DNA of 64,000 bases, from positions 62,001-126,000 of the forward strand of contig NZ_UAQZ01000013.1 of NCBI RefSeq assembly GCF_900446215.1. Direction: 5' to 3'. This document shows positions 1 through 7,636 of this stretch, in pieces. How positions within the stretch are numbered: the first letter of the stretch is position 1; each line of letters starts with the position of its first letter. The notes under the pieces were generated by a model. The model did no database searches, was not told where the DNA came from, and worked only from the letters and a program-made list of their open reading frames with translations. Source of the DNA: Burkholderia cenocepacia. Lineage in GTDB: Bacteria > Pseudomonadota > Gammaproteobacteria > Burkholderiales > Burkholderiaceae. The translations under genes and the position numbers were made by a program.

Positions 1-343
1 CCGCGCCGCCGACGATACCGGCAAGCTGCTCGCCGGCCGCGTCGCCGAACCGGCGAACGAGTTCGTCGGGGTCGTATTTCAGCCCGGGAATGACCTGCCC
101 GCCGTTACGGCCGGACGCGCCCCAGCCCGGCTGCGCGCCGTCGATCACGCGGACGTTCACGCCGCGTTCGGCCAGGTGAAGTGCGGTCGACAGGCCCGTG
201 AAGCCGGCGCCGACGATCGCCACGTCGCACGATACGGACGCGTCGAGCGCGGGCGTATCGGGTGCCGGCGCGGCGGTCGCCGCCCACAGCGAATCCGGCC
301 ACGGCGAGTCGGGCCATCCGGGTGCCGCGTTCGTTGCGCTCAT
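1..343 (-). CDS. FAD-dependent amine/amino acid oxidase, N-terminal part (cut by window edge)
   Basis: Only the first 114 codons are in the window; the C-terminus lies beyond the left edge. After about 40 variable residues comes an N-terminal FAD/NAD Rossmann motif, [21 protein letters not shown]-like, followed by [12 protein letters not shown]. This is typical of the DAO/gamma-glutamylputrescine-oxidase family, which oxidises primary or secondary amines and amino acids. The ATG overlaps the TGA of the ABC ATPase (ATGA), so it is the last visible cistron of the uptake operon. That context suggests it oxidises the imported amino acid or amine. The substrate cannot be read from this fragment. 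Confidence 0.8.
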   Translation of the reverse strand, partial: MSATNAAPGWPDSPWPDSLWAATAAPAPDTPALDASVSCDVAIVGAGFTGLSTALHLAERGVNVRVIDGAQPGWGASGRNGGQVIPGLKYDPDELVRRFGDAAGEQLAGIVGGA

Positions 344-1095
344 GTTCGATCCGGGTTGTCGGCGCCGTCCGACGCCAGCAGGCGACGCAGGAATTCCTGC
401 GTGCGGGGATGAGTCGGCTGCGTGAGCACGTCGCGCGCCGGTCCGCTTTCGCAGATCGTGCCGTCGTGCAGGAAGCACACGCGATCGGCCACCTCGCGCG
501 CGAACGCCATTTCGTGCGTGACGACCACCATGGTCATCCCGTCGCGGGCGAGCCCGCGCATCACGCCGAGCACTTCGCCGACGAGTTCGGGGTCGAGCGC
601 CGACGTCGGCTCGTCGAACAGGATCGCCTGCGGCTCCATCGCGAGCGCGCGGGCGATCGCGACGCGCTGCTGCTGCCCGCCCGACAGCTCGGACGGATAC
701 GCATTCATCCGGTGCGCGAGGCCGACCTTGTCGAGCAGCGCGCGGGCCTGCTCGCGCGCCTGCGCGACCGGCACGCGCCGCACGTGCACCGGCCCTTCCA
801 TCACGTTCTCGAGCGCCGTGCGGTGGGCAAACAGGTTGAAGCGCTGGAACACCATGCCGACCCGCATCCGCAGCTCGTGAATCCGCTTCGAATGCGCGTC
901 GACCTTCACGCCGTCGATCGTGATCGACCCTTCGTCGTAGGTCTCGAAGCCGTTGATACAGCGCAGCACGGTCGACTTGCCGGAACCGGACGGCCCGATC
1001 AGGCACACGACTTCACCCGGCTGCACGTCGAGGCTCACGCCCTTCAGCACCGCGTGCTGCTGAAACCGTTTATGGATGGAATCGATCCGGATCAT
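340..1095 (-). CDS. Polar amino acid ABC transporter ATP-binding protein
   Basis: A 251-residue cytoplasmic ATPase that powers uptake through the adjacent permease. Walker A is GPSGSGKST (about residues 34-42), the signature is [15 protein letters not shown], and Walker B is [13 protein letters not shown]; a switch histidine follows in VVTHEM. The spacing and the DPELV region are typical of the PAAT family (GlnQ/HisP-like). The start [11 protein letters not shown] was chosen because it overlaps the permease stop by four bases (ATGA); the open frame continues upstream without a better start. It sits between the permease and an FAD oxidase in one operon. Amino acid specificity is set by the binding protein and is not known. 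Confidence 0.93.
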   Translation of the reverse strand: MIRIDSIHKRFQQHAVLKGVSLDVQPGEVVCLIGPSGSGKSTVLRCINGFETYDEGSITIDGVKVDAHSKRIHELRMRVGMVFQRFNLFAHRTALENVMEGPVHVRRVPVAQAREQARALLDKVGLAHRMNAYPSELSGGQQQRVAIARALAMEPQAILFDEPTSALDPELVGEVLGVMRGLARDGMTMVVVTHEMAFAREVADRVCFLHDGTICESGPARDVLTQPTHPRTQEFLRRLLASDGADNPDRT

Positions 1096-1748
1096 GCGCC
1101 CCTCCTCAGTGCGAGCCGCTTGCCGAGCCGGTTCACGCCGAACATCAGCGGCAGGCCGAGCGCGAGATACAGCAGCGCGACGAGCGTATACACGCTCATG
1201 TTCTGGAACGTCGACGACGCGATCAGCTGGCCGGCGCGCGTGATTTCCGCGACCGTGATCGTCGACGCGACCGACGAATCCTTCAGCAGCATCACGAGCG
1301 TGTTGCCGTACGGCGGCAGCGCGATGCGAAATGCCTGCGGCAGCACCACACGCCGCATGATCATCGGGCCGCGCATGCCGATGGCGTGCGCGGCTTCGAT
1401 CTGGCCGCGGTCGATCGCCTCGATGCCGGCGCGGAAGTTCTCGGCCTGGTACGCCGAATACGCGATGCCGAGCCCGAGCACGCCGGCCTGGAACGCCGAC
1501 AGTTGGACGCCGAGATCGGGCAGCACGAAGTACATGTAGAACAGCTGCACGATGATCGGCAGCCCGCGGATCACGTTGACGATCGTGCTGCCGGCGGTCG
1601 ATACCGCCCGATTGCGCGACACCTTCAGCAGCGCGAGGATCAGCCCGAGCACCGAGCTGAGCACGAACGCGCATGCGGTGATCTCGATCGTGACCACCGC
1701 GCCCTTCAGCAGGATCGGCAGAAAATCGATCGCATTCTGGAAAAACAT
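1092..1748 (-). CDS. Polar amino acid ABC transporter permease
   Basis: A 218-residue inner-membrane permease of the HisM/GlnP type with about five hydrophobic segments. The first spans residues 15-42 ([20 protein letters not shown] region). The EAA coupling loop is visible as [24 protein letters not shown], which contacts the ATPase. The length matches the family. It is translated after the binding protein (88-base gap) and overlaps the ATPase start by four bases. A single permease gene implies a homodimeric channel, unless a second permease is encoded elsewhere. Confidence 0.92.
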   Translation of the reverse strand: MFFQNAIDFLPILLKGAVVTIEITACAFVLSSVLGLILALLKVSRNRAVSTAGSTIVNVIRGLPIIVQLFYMYFVLPDLGVQLSAFQAGVLGLGIAYSAYQAENFRAGIEAIDRGQIEAAHAIGMRGPMIMRRVVLPQAFRIALPPYGNTLVMLLKDSSVASTITVAEITRAGQLIASSTFQNMSVYTLVALLYLALGLPLMFGVNRLGKRLALRRGA

Positions 1749-1836
1749 GAGGTCTCCTATGCGACGTCGGGACGGCGCGCCGCGGTAGATGCCCGCGACG
1801 CGCGGGCGATGCCGGTCGGGAATCGGGCGCCGGCGC

Positions 1837-2613
1837 TCAGCTCATGTGCCACTTCTGCAGGATCTGCTGCAGCGTGCCGTCGCCCTTCATCTTGCGGATC
1901 GCGCCGTTGAGCTGTTCGAGCGTCGCGGTGTCGCCCTTGCGCACGATGAAGCAGACCTGCCCCTTCACGACGCTCTGGTATTCGGGCACGAGCCGCACCT
2001 GGCGATTGACGCCGTGCTCGATCTGGTACGCGACGATCGGCTGGTCGGCGAAGCCGGCCTTGATGCGCCCGAGCGCGACGTCGCGCATGATGTCGGCGAT
2101 CGAATCGTAGGTCCGCACTTCCTTGAAGATGCCCTTCTTGTTGAGCGCGTCGACGAACGCCGTGCCGACCTGCGCGCCGACCACCTGCCCCTTGAAATCG
2201 TCCATCGACGTATAGCGGCCGGGGTCGTCGGCCTTCACGATCAGGCCTTCGCCGAACGTGTAGACGGTGTCGGAGAAATCGACGACCTGCTGGCGCGCCG
2301 GCGTCTTCAGCATCGCGGCCGAGATGATGTCGATCTTCTGCGTGGTGAGCGACGGGATCAGCGCGGAGAACACGGTCTGCTGCACGTCGACGCGAAACCC
2401 GGCCGACTTCCCGGCCGCGGTGATCGCATCGACCATCATCCCCTGGATCGAATTGCTCTTGACGTCGAGAAACGTGAACGGCACGCCGGTGGCGGTCGCG
2501 CCGACCTTCAGCGTCGGCTCGGCCGCAACGACGCCCGCCGAGGCCGTGGAGAGTGCGATACAGGTGGCGAAACCGGCGGCCAGTGCGCCGAACCGCTTGA
2601 TGAACGGAACCAT
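1837..2613 (-). CDS. Periplasmic amino acid-binding protein of ABC transporter
   Basis: A 258-residue family 3 solute-binding protein. A signal peptide occupies about residues 1-30 (MVPFIKRFGALAAGFATCIA...), then the mature protein starts its ligand-binding fold with LKVGATATGVPFTFLD. Further family features are the segment GMMVDAITAAGKSAGF and DFSDTVYTFGEGL. It captures a polar amino acid or related amine for the permease and ATPase encoded downstream. It is the first gene of the operon and is divergent from an IclR regulator across a 159-base AT-richer promoter region. Ligand unknown. Confidence 0.92.
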   Translation of the reverse strand: MVPFIKRFGALAAGFATCIALSTASAGVVAAEPTLKVGATATGVPFTFLDVKSNSIQGMMVDAITAAGKSAGFRVDVQQTVFSALIPSLTTQKIDIISAAMLKTPARQQVVDFSDTVYTFGEGLIVKADDPGRYTSMDDFKGQVVGAQVGTAFVDALNKKGIFKEVRTYDSIADIMRDVALGRIKAGFADQPIVAYQIEHGVNRQVRLVPEYQSVVKGQVCFIVRKGDTATLEQLNGAIRKMKGDGTLQQILQKWHMS

Positions 2614-2720
2614 GGTGTCTCCTTCTCGAATAATCCGGGCGCCGGCCGGTCGCTGATCGACACTGCGACGATGGCTCGATCTTAAAACGAATCAAAAATA
2701 TCGTAAAAAGATTTTTCAGT

Positions 2721-2756
2721 ATCGATATGCGATACGCTATGATGCGATATCGAATC
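2721..2756. promoter_or_regulatory. Candidate operator between ABC operon and iclR gene
   Basis: In the AT-rich gap between the two divergent genes the octamer ATGCGATA occurs twice (2727-2734 and 2742-2749, a 15-base period). The first copy lies in a small dyad, TATCG-N5-CGATA. The period and the position just upstream of the regulator start (2773) suit an autoregulated IclR-type operator, but there is no direct proof. Confidence 0.35.
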
Positions 2757-2772
2757 GATCCCGCCTCATGCC

Positions 2773-3564
2773 ATGGAAACGTCGCCCGATCAGTCAAACG
2801 ACCTGCTGTTCAACCAGTCGCTCGAAAAAGGGCTCAACGTGCTGCGCGCGTTCAGCGCGAAGCGGCGCACGATGACGCTCGCGGAAGTGGCCGACGCGGC
2901 CGGGATGACGAAAAGCTCGGCGCAGCGGATGGTCTATACGCTCGAGAAGCTCGGCTACATCCGCAAGCATCCGGTCACGCGGCGCTACCAGTTGACACCG
3001 CACGTGATGCGGATCGGCTTCAACTATCTCGCGGCCGATACGCTGATCGACGTCGCGAATCCGTTCCTGTCCGAGCTCACGAACCTGACCGGCGAAACCA
3101 CCAACCTGACCGAGCCGGACGAGGACGAAATGGTGTACGTCGCGCGTTTCGTGTCGACCAAGTTCGTGCCGATCCACATGCCGATCGGCAGCCGTATCCC
3201 GATGTACTGCACCGGCAGCGGGCGCGCGTTCCTGAGCGCGTTGCCGCCGGCCGACGCGCGTGCACGGCTCGACGACATGGTGCGCACACCGCATACGCCG
3301 CGCACGGTCACGGCGCTCGACGAACTCGTCGCGTTGCTCGACAGTGCGCGACGCGAAGGCTACGCGACCAACCAGGAAGAACTGTTCATCGGCGACATGT
3401 CGATCGCCGCGCCCGTGCTCGGCAGCCAGGGGCAGCCGGTCGCGGCCGTGCACGTGGTCGCGCCGACGAGCCGCTGGACGTTCGACGACGCGCGCCGCAA
3501 GCTCGCGCCGGCGGTGATCGACTGCGCGCGCGGGATCAGCAATTCGATTCGGACGCTCGAATAG
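2773..3564 (+). CDS. IclR family transcriptional regulator
   Basis: A 263-residue cytoplasmic regulator. The N-terminal winged helix-turn-helix spans roughly residues 17-80 (SLEKGLNVLRAFSA, then MTLAEVADAAGMTKSSAQRM). The C-terminal IclR effector domain covers about 95-260 and contains YCTGSGRAFLSALP and the ELFIGDMSIAAPVLG segment seen in PcaR/PobR-like members. Length is normal for the family. It is divergent from the amino acid uptake/oxidase operon and probably controls it in response to the substrate or a breakdown product; this is inferred from position. Confidence 0.92.
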   Translation: METSPDQSNDLLFNQSLEKGLNVLRAFSAKRRTMTLAEVADAAGMTKSSAQRMVYTLEKLGYIRKHPVTRRYQLTPHVMRIGFNYLAADTLIDVANPFLSELTNLTGETTNLTEPDEDEMVYVARFVSTKFVPIHMPIGSRIPMYCTGSGRAFLSALPPADARARLDDMVRTPHTPRTVTALDELVALLDSARREGYATNQEELFIGDMSIAAPVLGSQGQPVAAVHVVAPTSRWTFDDARRKLAPAVIDCARGISNSIRTLE

Positions 3565-3618
3565 CGTCGACGAAACGGCATGCGGCGCGCCGTTGCATTG
3601 CGTAGCGGCGCTTGATCG

Positions 3619-4071
3619 CTACCGCGGCTTCGGCGAATGCTCGGTTCGATAGGTACGGTTCGGACGCGATACGAGCTGCTTCGCTGCAGCGTCCAGTTCC
3701 TTGCCGTGATACAGATCGACGCACTTCAGGAAGTCGAACTTCACGTCCGCGACTTCCGATTCGACAACCGGACTCCGATAGTCGCGAGCCAGATACTTCG
3801 CGACCAGCGCGTGAATGACGTCCGGCGCACGTTCCATGTCGTAGTAGGTCCAGTCGCGCAAAGCGCTGATGCTGCTGCCGATGTCCTTGCTCGCGCCGGG
3901 CGCCTGCTTGTATGCGGTAGCCAGGCACTCCGCGAGCACCATGTCCTTGAAGTTCTGGAGGTAAGTTCGTGAGCCGGCCTCGGGCGAAGTTTGTGCGACG
4001 TCCTTCGCCACGGCCATCGCCGGTTGAAACGCGATGCACGCCAACGCGGCAGCGATCCGGACTCCCCTCAT
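3619..4071 (-). CDS. tai4: Tai4-family immunity protein to type VI secretion amidase
   Basis: A 150-residue protein with a signal peptide at about residues 1-22 (MRGVRIAAALACIAF...), so it is exported to the periplasm, where it would bind and block the partner amidase. Family features recognised are an AECLATAYK helix, a central W-rich helix (LRDWTYYDME) and the segment KCVDLYHGKELDA. Two cysteines (in AECL and LKCV) could form the disulfide known in this family. The start at 4071 overlaps the effector stop codon (ATGA) and has GGAG six bases upstream, so effector and antidote are translationally coupled. Local GC is lower than in neighbouring genes, suggesting transfer. Confidence 0.82.
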   Translation of the reverse strand: MRGVRIAAALACIAFQPAMAVAKDVAQTSPEAGSRTYLQNFKDMVLAECLATAYKQAPGASKDIGSSISALRDWTYYDMERAPDVIHALVAKYLARDYRSPVVESEVADVKFDFLKCVDLYHGKELDAAAKQLVSRPNRTYRTEHSPKPR

Positions 4072-4568
4072 GACAGGCTCCAAAAATTTGCGCGATCGGT
4101 ACGATACCGCGCGCCCGGTTCGTTGAAGTAACAATGGTCGTAACACGTCCGCCCATTGAACAGCGTGGCGTGGCCCTGTGCATCGCTCCACCCCGACACC
4201 TCGAACAGGATGACGCCCTGCCGACCCGCAAGCAGCCCTCCGTTCGACGGCGGGTATTTGACGCCCTCAGCCTTCCCCCAGCGTTGCTCGAGAAAACGAA
4301 TCAAGTCCCGGACACGAAAAAAATATTGCCGATTGTCTCTGCCCGGGACCGTTTGCTCGGGGATTCTCGGTATCACCATACCGGCTTCACCCAGGATATA
4401 ACTCATCCTCACCGCGCAAGTATTGCTCCATCGCTCTGTCGGATTCGGATTGTTGACGTTCTTCTCGACGTATCCACCTATCACTTTCGCAACGCGCTCA
4501 CCGGAATTTGCCGGGTCGTAGATTCGCTGAGATGCCGCCCATGCAACGGCAAATGATGGACGTTTCAC
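4068..4568 (-). CDS. tae4: Tae4-family type VI secretion amidase effector
   Basis: A 166-residue NlpC/P60-like peptidoglycan amidase. Tae4 enzymes cleave the D-Glu-mDAP bond of rival cell walls after type VI delivery. Visible family signatures: N-terminal RPSFAVAW; VIGGYVEKN; the catalytic cysteine in SNTCAVRMSYIL (C51); FRVRDLIRFLEQRWG; and the catalytic histidine in GWSDAQGHATLFNG (H133). C142 and C146 follow in a likely disulfide loop. The GTG start at 4568 was chosen because AAGGAG (4574-4579) lies five bases upstream and the protein then begins exactly where the family begins. An in-frame start at 4661 exists but lacks this support. No type VI structural gene, VgrG, PAAR or Hcp is in the window, so this is an orphan pair. 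Confidence 0.87.
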   Translation of the reverse strand: MKRPSFAVAWAASQRIYDPANSGERVAKVIGGYVEKNVNNPNPTERWSNTCAVRMSYILGEAGMVIPRIPEQTVPGRDNRQYFFRVRDLIRFLEQRWGKAEGVKYPPSNGGLLAGRQGVILFEVSGWSDAQGHATLFNGRTCYDHCYFNEPGARYRTDRANFWSLS

Positions 4569-4573
4569 TTTGG

Positions 4574-4579
4574 CTCCTT
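4574..4579 (-). promoter_or_regulatory. Ribosome binding site fixing the GTG start of tae4
   Basis: AAGGAG on the minus strand, five bases before GTG at 4568. It decides between this start and a longer open frame beginning at 4661. Confidence 0.75.
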
Positions 4580-4814
4580 GTTGTTGAGATGAATTCGACT
4601 CGAGGGCAAACGCATCGAAAACTCGCGACGGCTCATGTGCTCCGGGGACCTTCGAATCCATCGAATCAGGGCGTCATGATGCGTGATTTGAAAGTTTTTT
4701 GTAATGACGACGACTTCCCGGACGCCGCCCCTCTTCTATTGCCCCCCTCGTTTTCCCCAATCCCGTTCGCCTTGACTCCGCTCCTCCGATCGTCAAAACT
4801 TCGCATATCGTCAG

Positions 4815-4824
4815 TGTGATCACA
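4815..4824. promoter_or_regulatory. Candidate GntR operator, palindrome TGTGATCACA
   Basis: A perfect 10-base palindrome lies 31 bases before the proposed TTG start of the GntR gene. FadR-subfamily GntR regulators commonly bind short dyads of this kind near their own promoter. It also overlaps the alternative GTG start at 4816, which argues that this GTG is untranslated. Confidence 0.4.
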
Positions 4825-4854
4825 GATCGCAGATCAAACCCAGGAGAGCCCGCC

Positions 4855-5565
4855 TTGCCGCCTCGTATCGCCCCGCCCGCATTGAAGGTCATCGAACAGG
4901 AAACGATGGCCGACAAGGTCTACCAGCAACTGCGCGAAGCGCTGATGAGCGGCCGCTTCGCGCCTGGCCAGGCGCTGAGCCTGCGCAGCGTGGCCGAGGC
5001 GGTCGGCTCGTCGACGATGCCGGTGCGTGCCGCGCTCACGCGGCTGCGCGCCGAACGCGCACTGGTCGACGGCCCGAATCGGGCGCTCGTCGTCCCGCCG
5101 ATGACGCTCGACATGCTCGACGAACTGCGCGACGTGCGGATCGCCCTCGAAGGCTGCATCGCCGAGCGCGCGTGCGCACGGATGACCGACGCGCAGATCG
5201 CGGCCGTACGCAAGACCTGCGAGACGATGCAGGCACACGCCGAGGCCGGCCGCTCGCGCGCCTACCTGCAAAGCAATTTTGCGTTCCACAGCGCGATCTA
5301 TGCGCACGGCGCCAGCGAAAGCACGCTCGCGATCGTCGAGAACCTGTGGATGCGCGTCGGCCCGTTCCTCAACATGGTCGCGCTCGACATCCCGCACATG
5401 CGGCGCTCGATGGATGCGCACCGCGCGATCGTCGATGCGCTCGAACGGCGCGATGGCGCGGGCGTGCGGGCCGGCATCGCGCTCGACATCGGCGGCGCCG
5501 CGCACGACCTCGCCGAGACGCTGCGGGCCGAACAGACACCGCGGACCGTGAACGCGAAGCCGTAG
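4855..5565 (+). CDS. GntR family (FadR subfamily) transcriptional regulator
   Basis: A 236-residue regulator. The N-terminal GntR winged helix covers about residues 15-80 (MADKVYQQLREALMSG, then LRSVAEAVGSSTMPVRAAL). A helical FCD effector domain follows, with metal-ligand-like residues in NFAFHSAIY and HRAIVDALERRD. The TTG start at 4855 is preferred because AGGAG (4842-4846) is eight bases upstream; the in-frame GTG at 4816 has no ribosome binding site. It sits directly upstream of an SDR-BKACE-MFS operon on the same strand and is its likely regulator, probably responding to the carboxylic acid substrate. Confidence 0.9.
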   Translation: MPPRIAPPALKVIEQETMADKVYQQLREALMSGRFAPGQALSLRSVAEAVGSSTMPVRAALTRLRAERALVDGPNRALVVPPMTLDMLDELRDVRIALEGCIAERACARMTDAQIAAVRKTCETMQAHAEAGRSRAYLQSNFAFHSAIYAHGASESTLAIVENLWMRVGPFLNMVALDIPHMRRSMDAHRAIVDALERRDGAGVRAGIALDIGGAAHDLAETLRAEQTPRTVNAKP

Positions 5566-5638
5566 CGACCGCCTGCCACGGCCGCCCGATACCCAAGCGG
5601 CCGTCATCCCACAACATCAACGATGGAGACAACCCGGC

Positions 5639-6445
5639 ATGACAGCTTCCGACCTGCTGAAACCCTATGACGGCCTGCGCGTCCTCGTGACCGGCGGCGC
5701 ATCGGGCATCGGTCTCGAAATCGCCGACGCGTTCGCCGAATGCGGTGCGCGCGTGCACGTGTGCGACGCATCGCAAGCCGCGATCGCGGCGCTCGCCGAC
5801 CGGCCGCCGCGTGCCGCGGCCGGCGCGATCAGCGCGACGCTGGCCGACGTATCCGACCCGGCCGCCGTCGAGCGTGTATTCGCCGACGTGTCGTCCCGGC
5901 TCGGCGGCCTCGACGTGCTGGTCAACAACGCGGGCATCGCCGGCCCGACCGGCGGCATCGACGAAATCGACCCCGTGCAATGGGAGCAGACCGTCGCGAT
6001 CAACCTGAACGCGCAATTCCAGTTCGCGCGCCGCGCGGTGCCGCTGCTGCGCGAGTCGAAACACGGCGGCGCGATCATCGCGCTGTCGTCGGTCGCCGGC
6101 CGGCTCGGCTACGCGTTCCGCACGCCGTATGCGGCCACCAAATGGGCGGTGGTCGGTCTCGTGAAAAGCCTCGCGATCGAACTCGGGCCGCTCGGCATCC
6201 GCGTGAACGCGATCCAGCCCGGCATCGTGCGCGGCCCGCGGATGCGCCGCGTGATCGAGGCGCGCGCGCAGCAGCTTGGCATCGGCTACGACGAAATGGA
6301 GCAACGCTATCTCGAGAAGATCTCGCTGCGGCGCATGACCGATCCGGCCGAGATCGCCGCGACCGCGCTGTTCCTGTGCTCGCCGGGCGGGCACGGAATC
6401 ACCGGGCAGGCGATCTCCGTCTGCGGCAACGTCGAAGTGCTCTGA
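5639..6445 (+). CDS. SDR family oxidoreductase in a BKACE operon
   Basis: A 268-residue classical short-chain dehydrogenase. The nucleotide-binding motif TGGASGIG is at residues 18-25, NNAG in VLVNNAGIAGPT, and the catalytic YxxxK pair is Y164/K168 in PYAATKWAV. It is followed after 35 bases by a beta-keto acid cleavage enzyme. The logical role is therefore oxidation of a beta-hydroxy acid to the beta-keto acid that the next enzyme cleaves; this is inference from gene order. It starts 73 bases after the GntR regulator. Confidence 0.9.
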   Translation: MTASDLLKPYDGLRVLVTGGASGIGLEIADAFAECGARVHVCDASQAAIAALADRPPRAAAGAISATLADVSDPAAVERVFADVSSRLGGLDVLVNNAGIAGPTGGIDEIDPVQWEQTVAINLNAQFQFARRAVPLLRESKHGGAIIALSSVAGRLGYAFRTPYAATKWAVVGLVKSLAIELGPLGIRVNAIQPGIVRGPRMRRVIEARAQQLGIGYDEMEQRYLEKISLRRMTDPAEIAATALFLCSPGGHGITGQAISVCGNVEVL

Positions 6446-6480
6446 CGCCTCCTGCATCGTTCATCGAAAGGAATCCATCC

Positions 6481-7413
6481 GTGGCAAACGCTCGCAAAGT
6501 CATCATCACCTGTGCGCCGACCGGCGCGATCCATACGCCGTCGATGTCGCCGTACCTGCCCGTCACGCCGCACGAAATCGAGACGGCCGCGGTCGCGGCC
6601 GCGCAGGCCGGCGCGGCGATCCTGCATCTGCACGCACGCAACCCGTCGGACGGCAAACCGACGCAGGATCCGGCCGTGTTCGCCGAATTCCTGCCGCGCA
6701 TCAAGGCACAGACCGACGCCGTGATCAACCTCACGTCCGGCGGCAGCCCGCACATGACGGTCGACGAACGGCTGCAGCCCGCGCTGCATTTCCAGCCCGA
6801 GGTCGCGTCGCTGAACATGGGCTCGATGAACTTCGGGCTGTACCCGATGCTCGAGCGCTTCCGCGAGCTGAAGCATCCGTGGGAGCGCGAACATCTCGAG
6901 AAAAGCCGCGATCTCGTGTTCAAGAACACGTTCGCCGACATCGAGACGATCCTCACGCGCTGCGGCGCGAACGGCACGCGGTTCGAATTCGAGTGCTACG
7001 ACATCTCGCACCTGTACAACCTCGCGCACTTCGTCGATCGCGGGCTCGCGAAACCGCCGTTCTTCGTGCAAAGCGTGTTCGGCCTGCTCGGCGGGATCGG
7101 CGCGCATCCGGAGGACCTGATGCACATGCGCCGGACGGCCGACCGCCTGTTCGGCAGCGATTACGTATGGTCGATCCTCGGCGCCGGGCGCAACCAGATT
7201 CCGCTCGCGACGATCGGCGCCGCGCAAGGCGCGAACGTGCGCGTCGGGCTCGAGGATTCGCTGTGGATCGCGCCCGGCAAGCTCGCGGAATCGAGTGCCG
7301 CGCAGGTCCTGAAAATGCGTCAGGTGCTCGAAGGCCTGTCGCTCGAGATCGCGACGCCGGCCGAGGCGCGCGCGATGCTCGCGCTCAAGGGCGGCGACGC
7401 GGTGAATTTCTGA
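6481..7413 (+). CDS. Beta-keto acid cleavage enzyme (BKACE, DUF849)
   Basis: A 310-residue TIM-barrel enzyme of the family founded by 3-keto-5-aminohexanoate cleavage enzyme. Members condense a beta-keto acid with acetyl-CoA to give acetoacetate plus a new acyl-CoA, using zinc. The metal-binding HLHARNP motif is at residues 49-55; TSGGSPHMT and GLEDSLW, with its conserved acidic residue, are also present. The GTG start follows AAAGGA. Placement between an SDR and an MFS importer gives a coherent pathway of import, oxidation and cleavage. The exact keto acid (dehydrocarnitine-like or other) cannot be told. Confidence 0.93.
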   Translation: MANARKVIITCAPTGAIHTPSMSPYLPVTPHEIETAAVAAAQAGAAILHLHARNPSDGKPTQDPAVFAEFLPRIKAQTDAVINLTSGGSPHMTVDERLQPALHFQPEVASLNMGSMNFGLYPMLERFRELKHPWEREHLEKSRDLVFKNTFADIETILTRCGANGTRFEFECYDISHLYNLAHFVDRGLAKPPFFVQSVFGLLGGIGAHPEDLMHMRRTADRLFGSDYVWSILGAGRNQIPLATIGAAQGANVRVGLEDSLWIAPGKLAESSAAQVLKMRQVLEGLSLEIATPAEARAMLALKGGDAVNF

Positions 7414-7636
7414 TCGCCGGGTCGCCACCCCAACACCAGAATCCGCAAGCGCAGTGACAAGGCGCCGGCCCGAGCCGGCCGGCGCCAGGACGCCCTTCAT
7501 CGCCCCGCTCCGTTCGAGCGCCGCCGGCGCGGCTCCGTCGTCTGCCCATCCGCTGCCCGCACCGCAGCGGCATTTGCCGAACGCGGCGCGCCGTGCTTGC
7601 CGTGCGCGCCGGTTCGCCCTTACCGGAGTCGTCCGC

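Noticed and set aside
4569-4661. Longer N-terminus for Tae4 from 4661
   Set aside because: The family begins at RPSF; AAGGAG sits exactly before GTG 4568, and the extra residues have no family counterpart.
4508-4819. Possible small plus-strand gene opposite the tae4 start region
   Set aside because: No ribosome binding site, no recognisable protein features, and it overlaps the effector gene.
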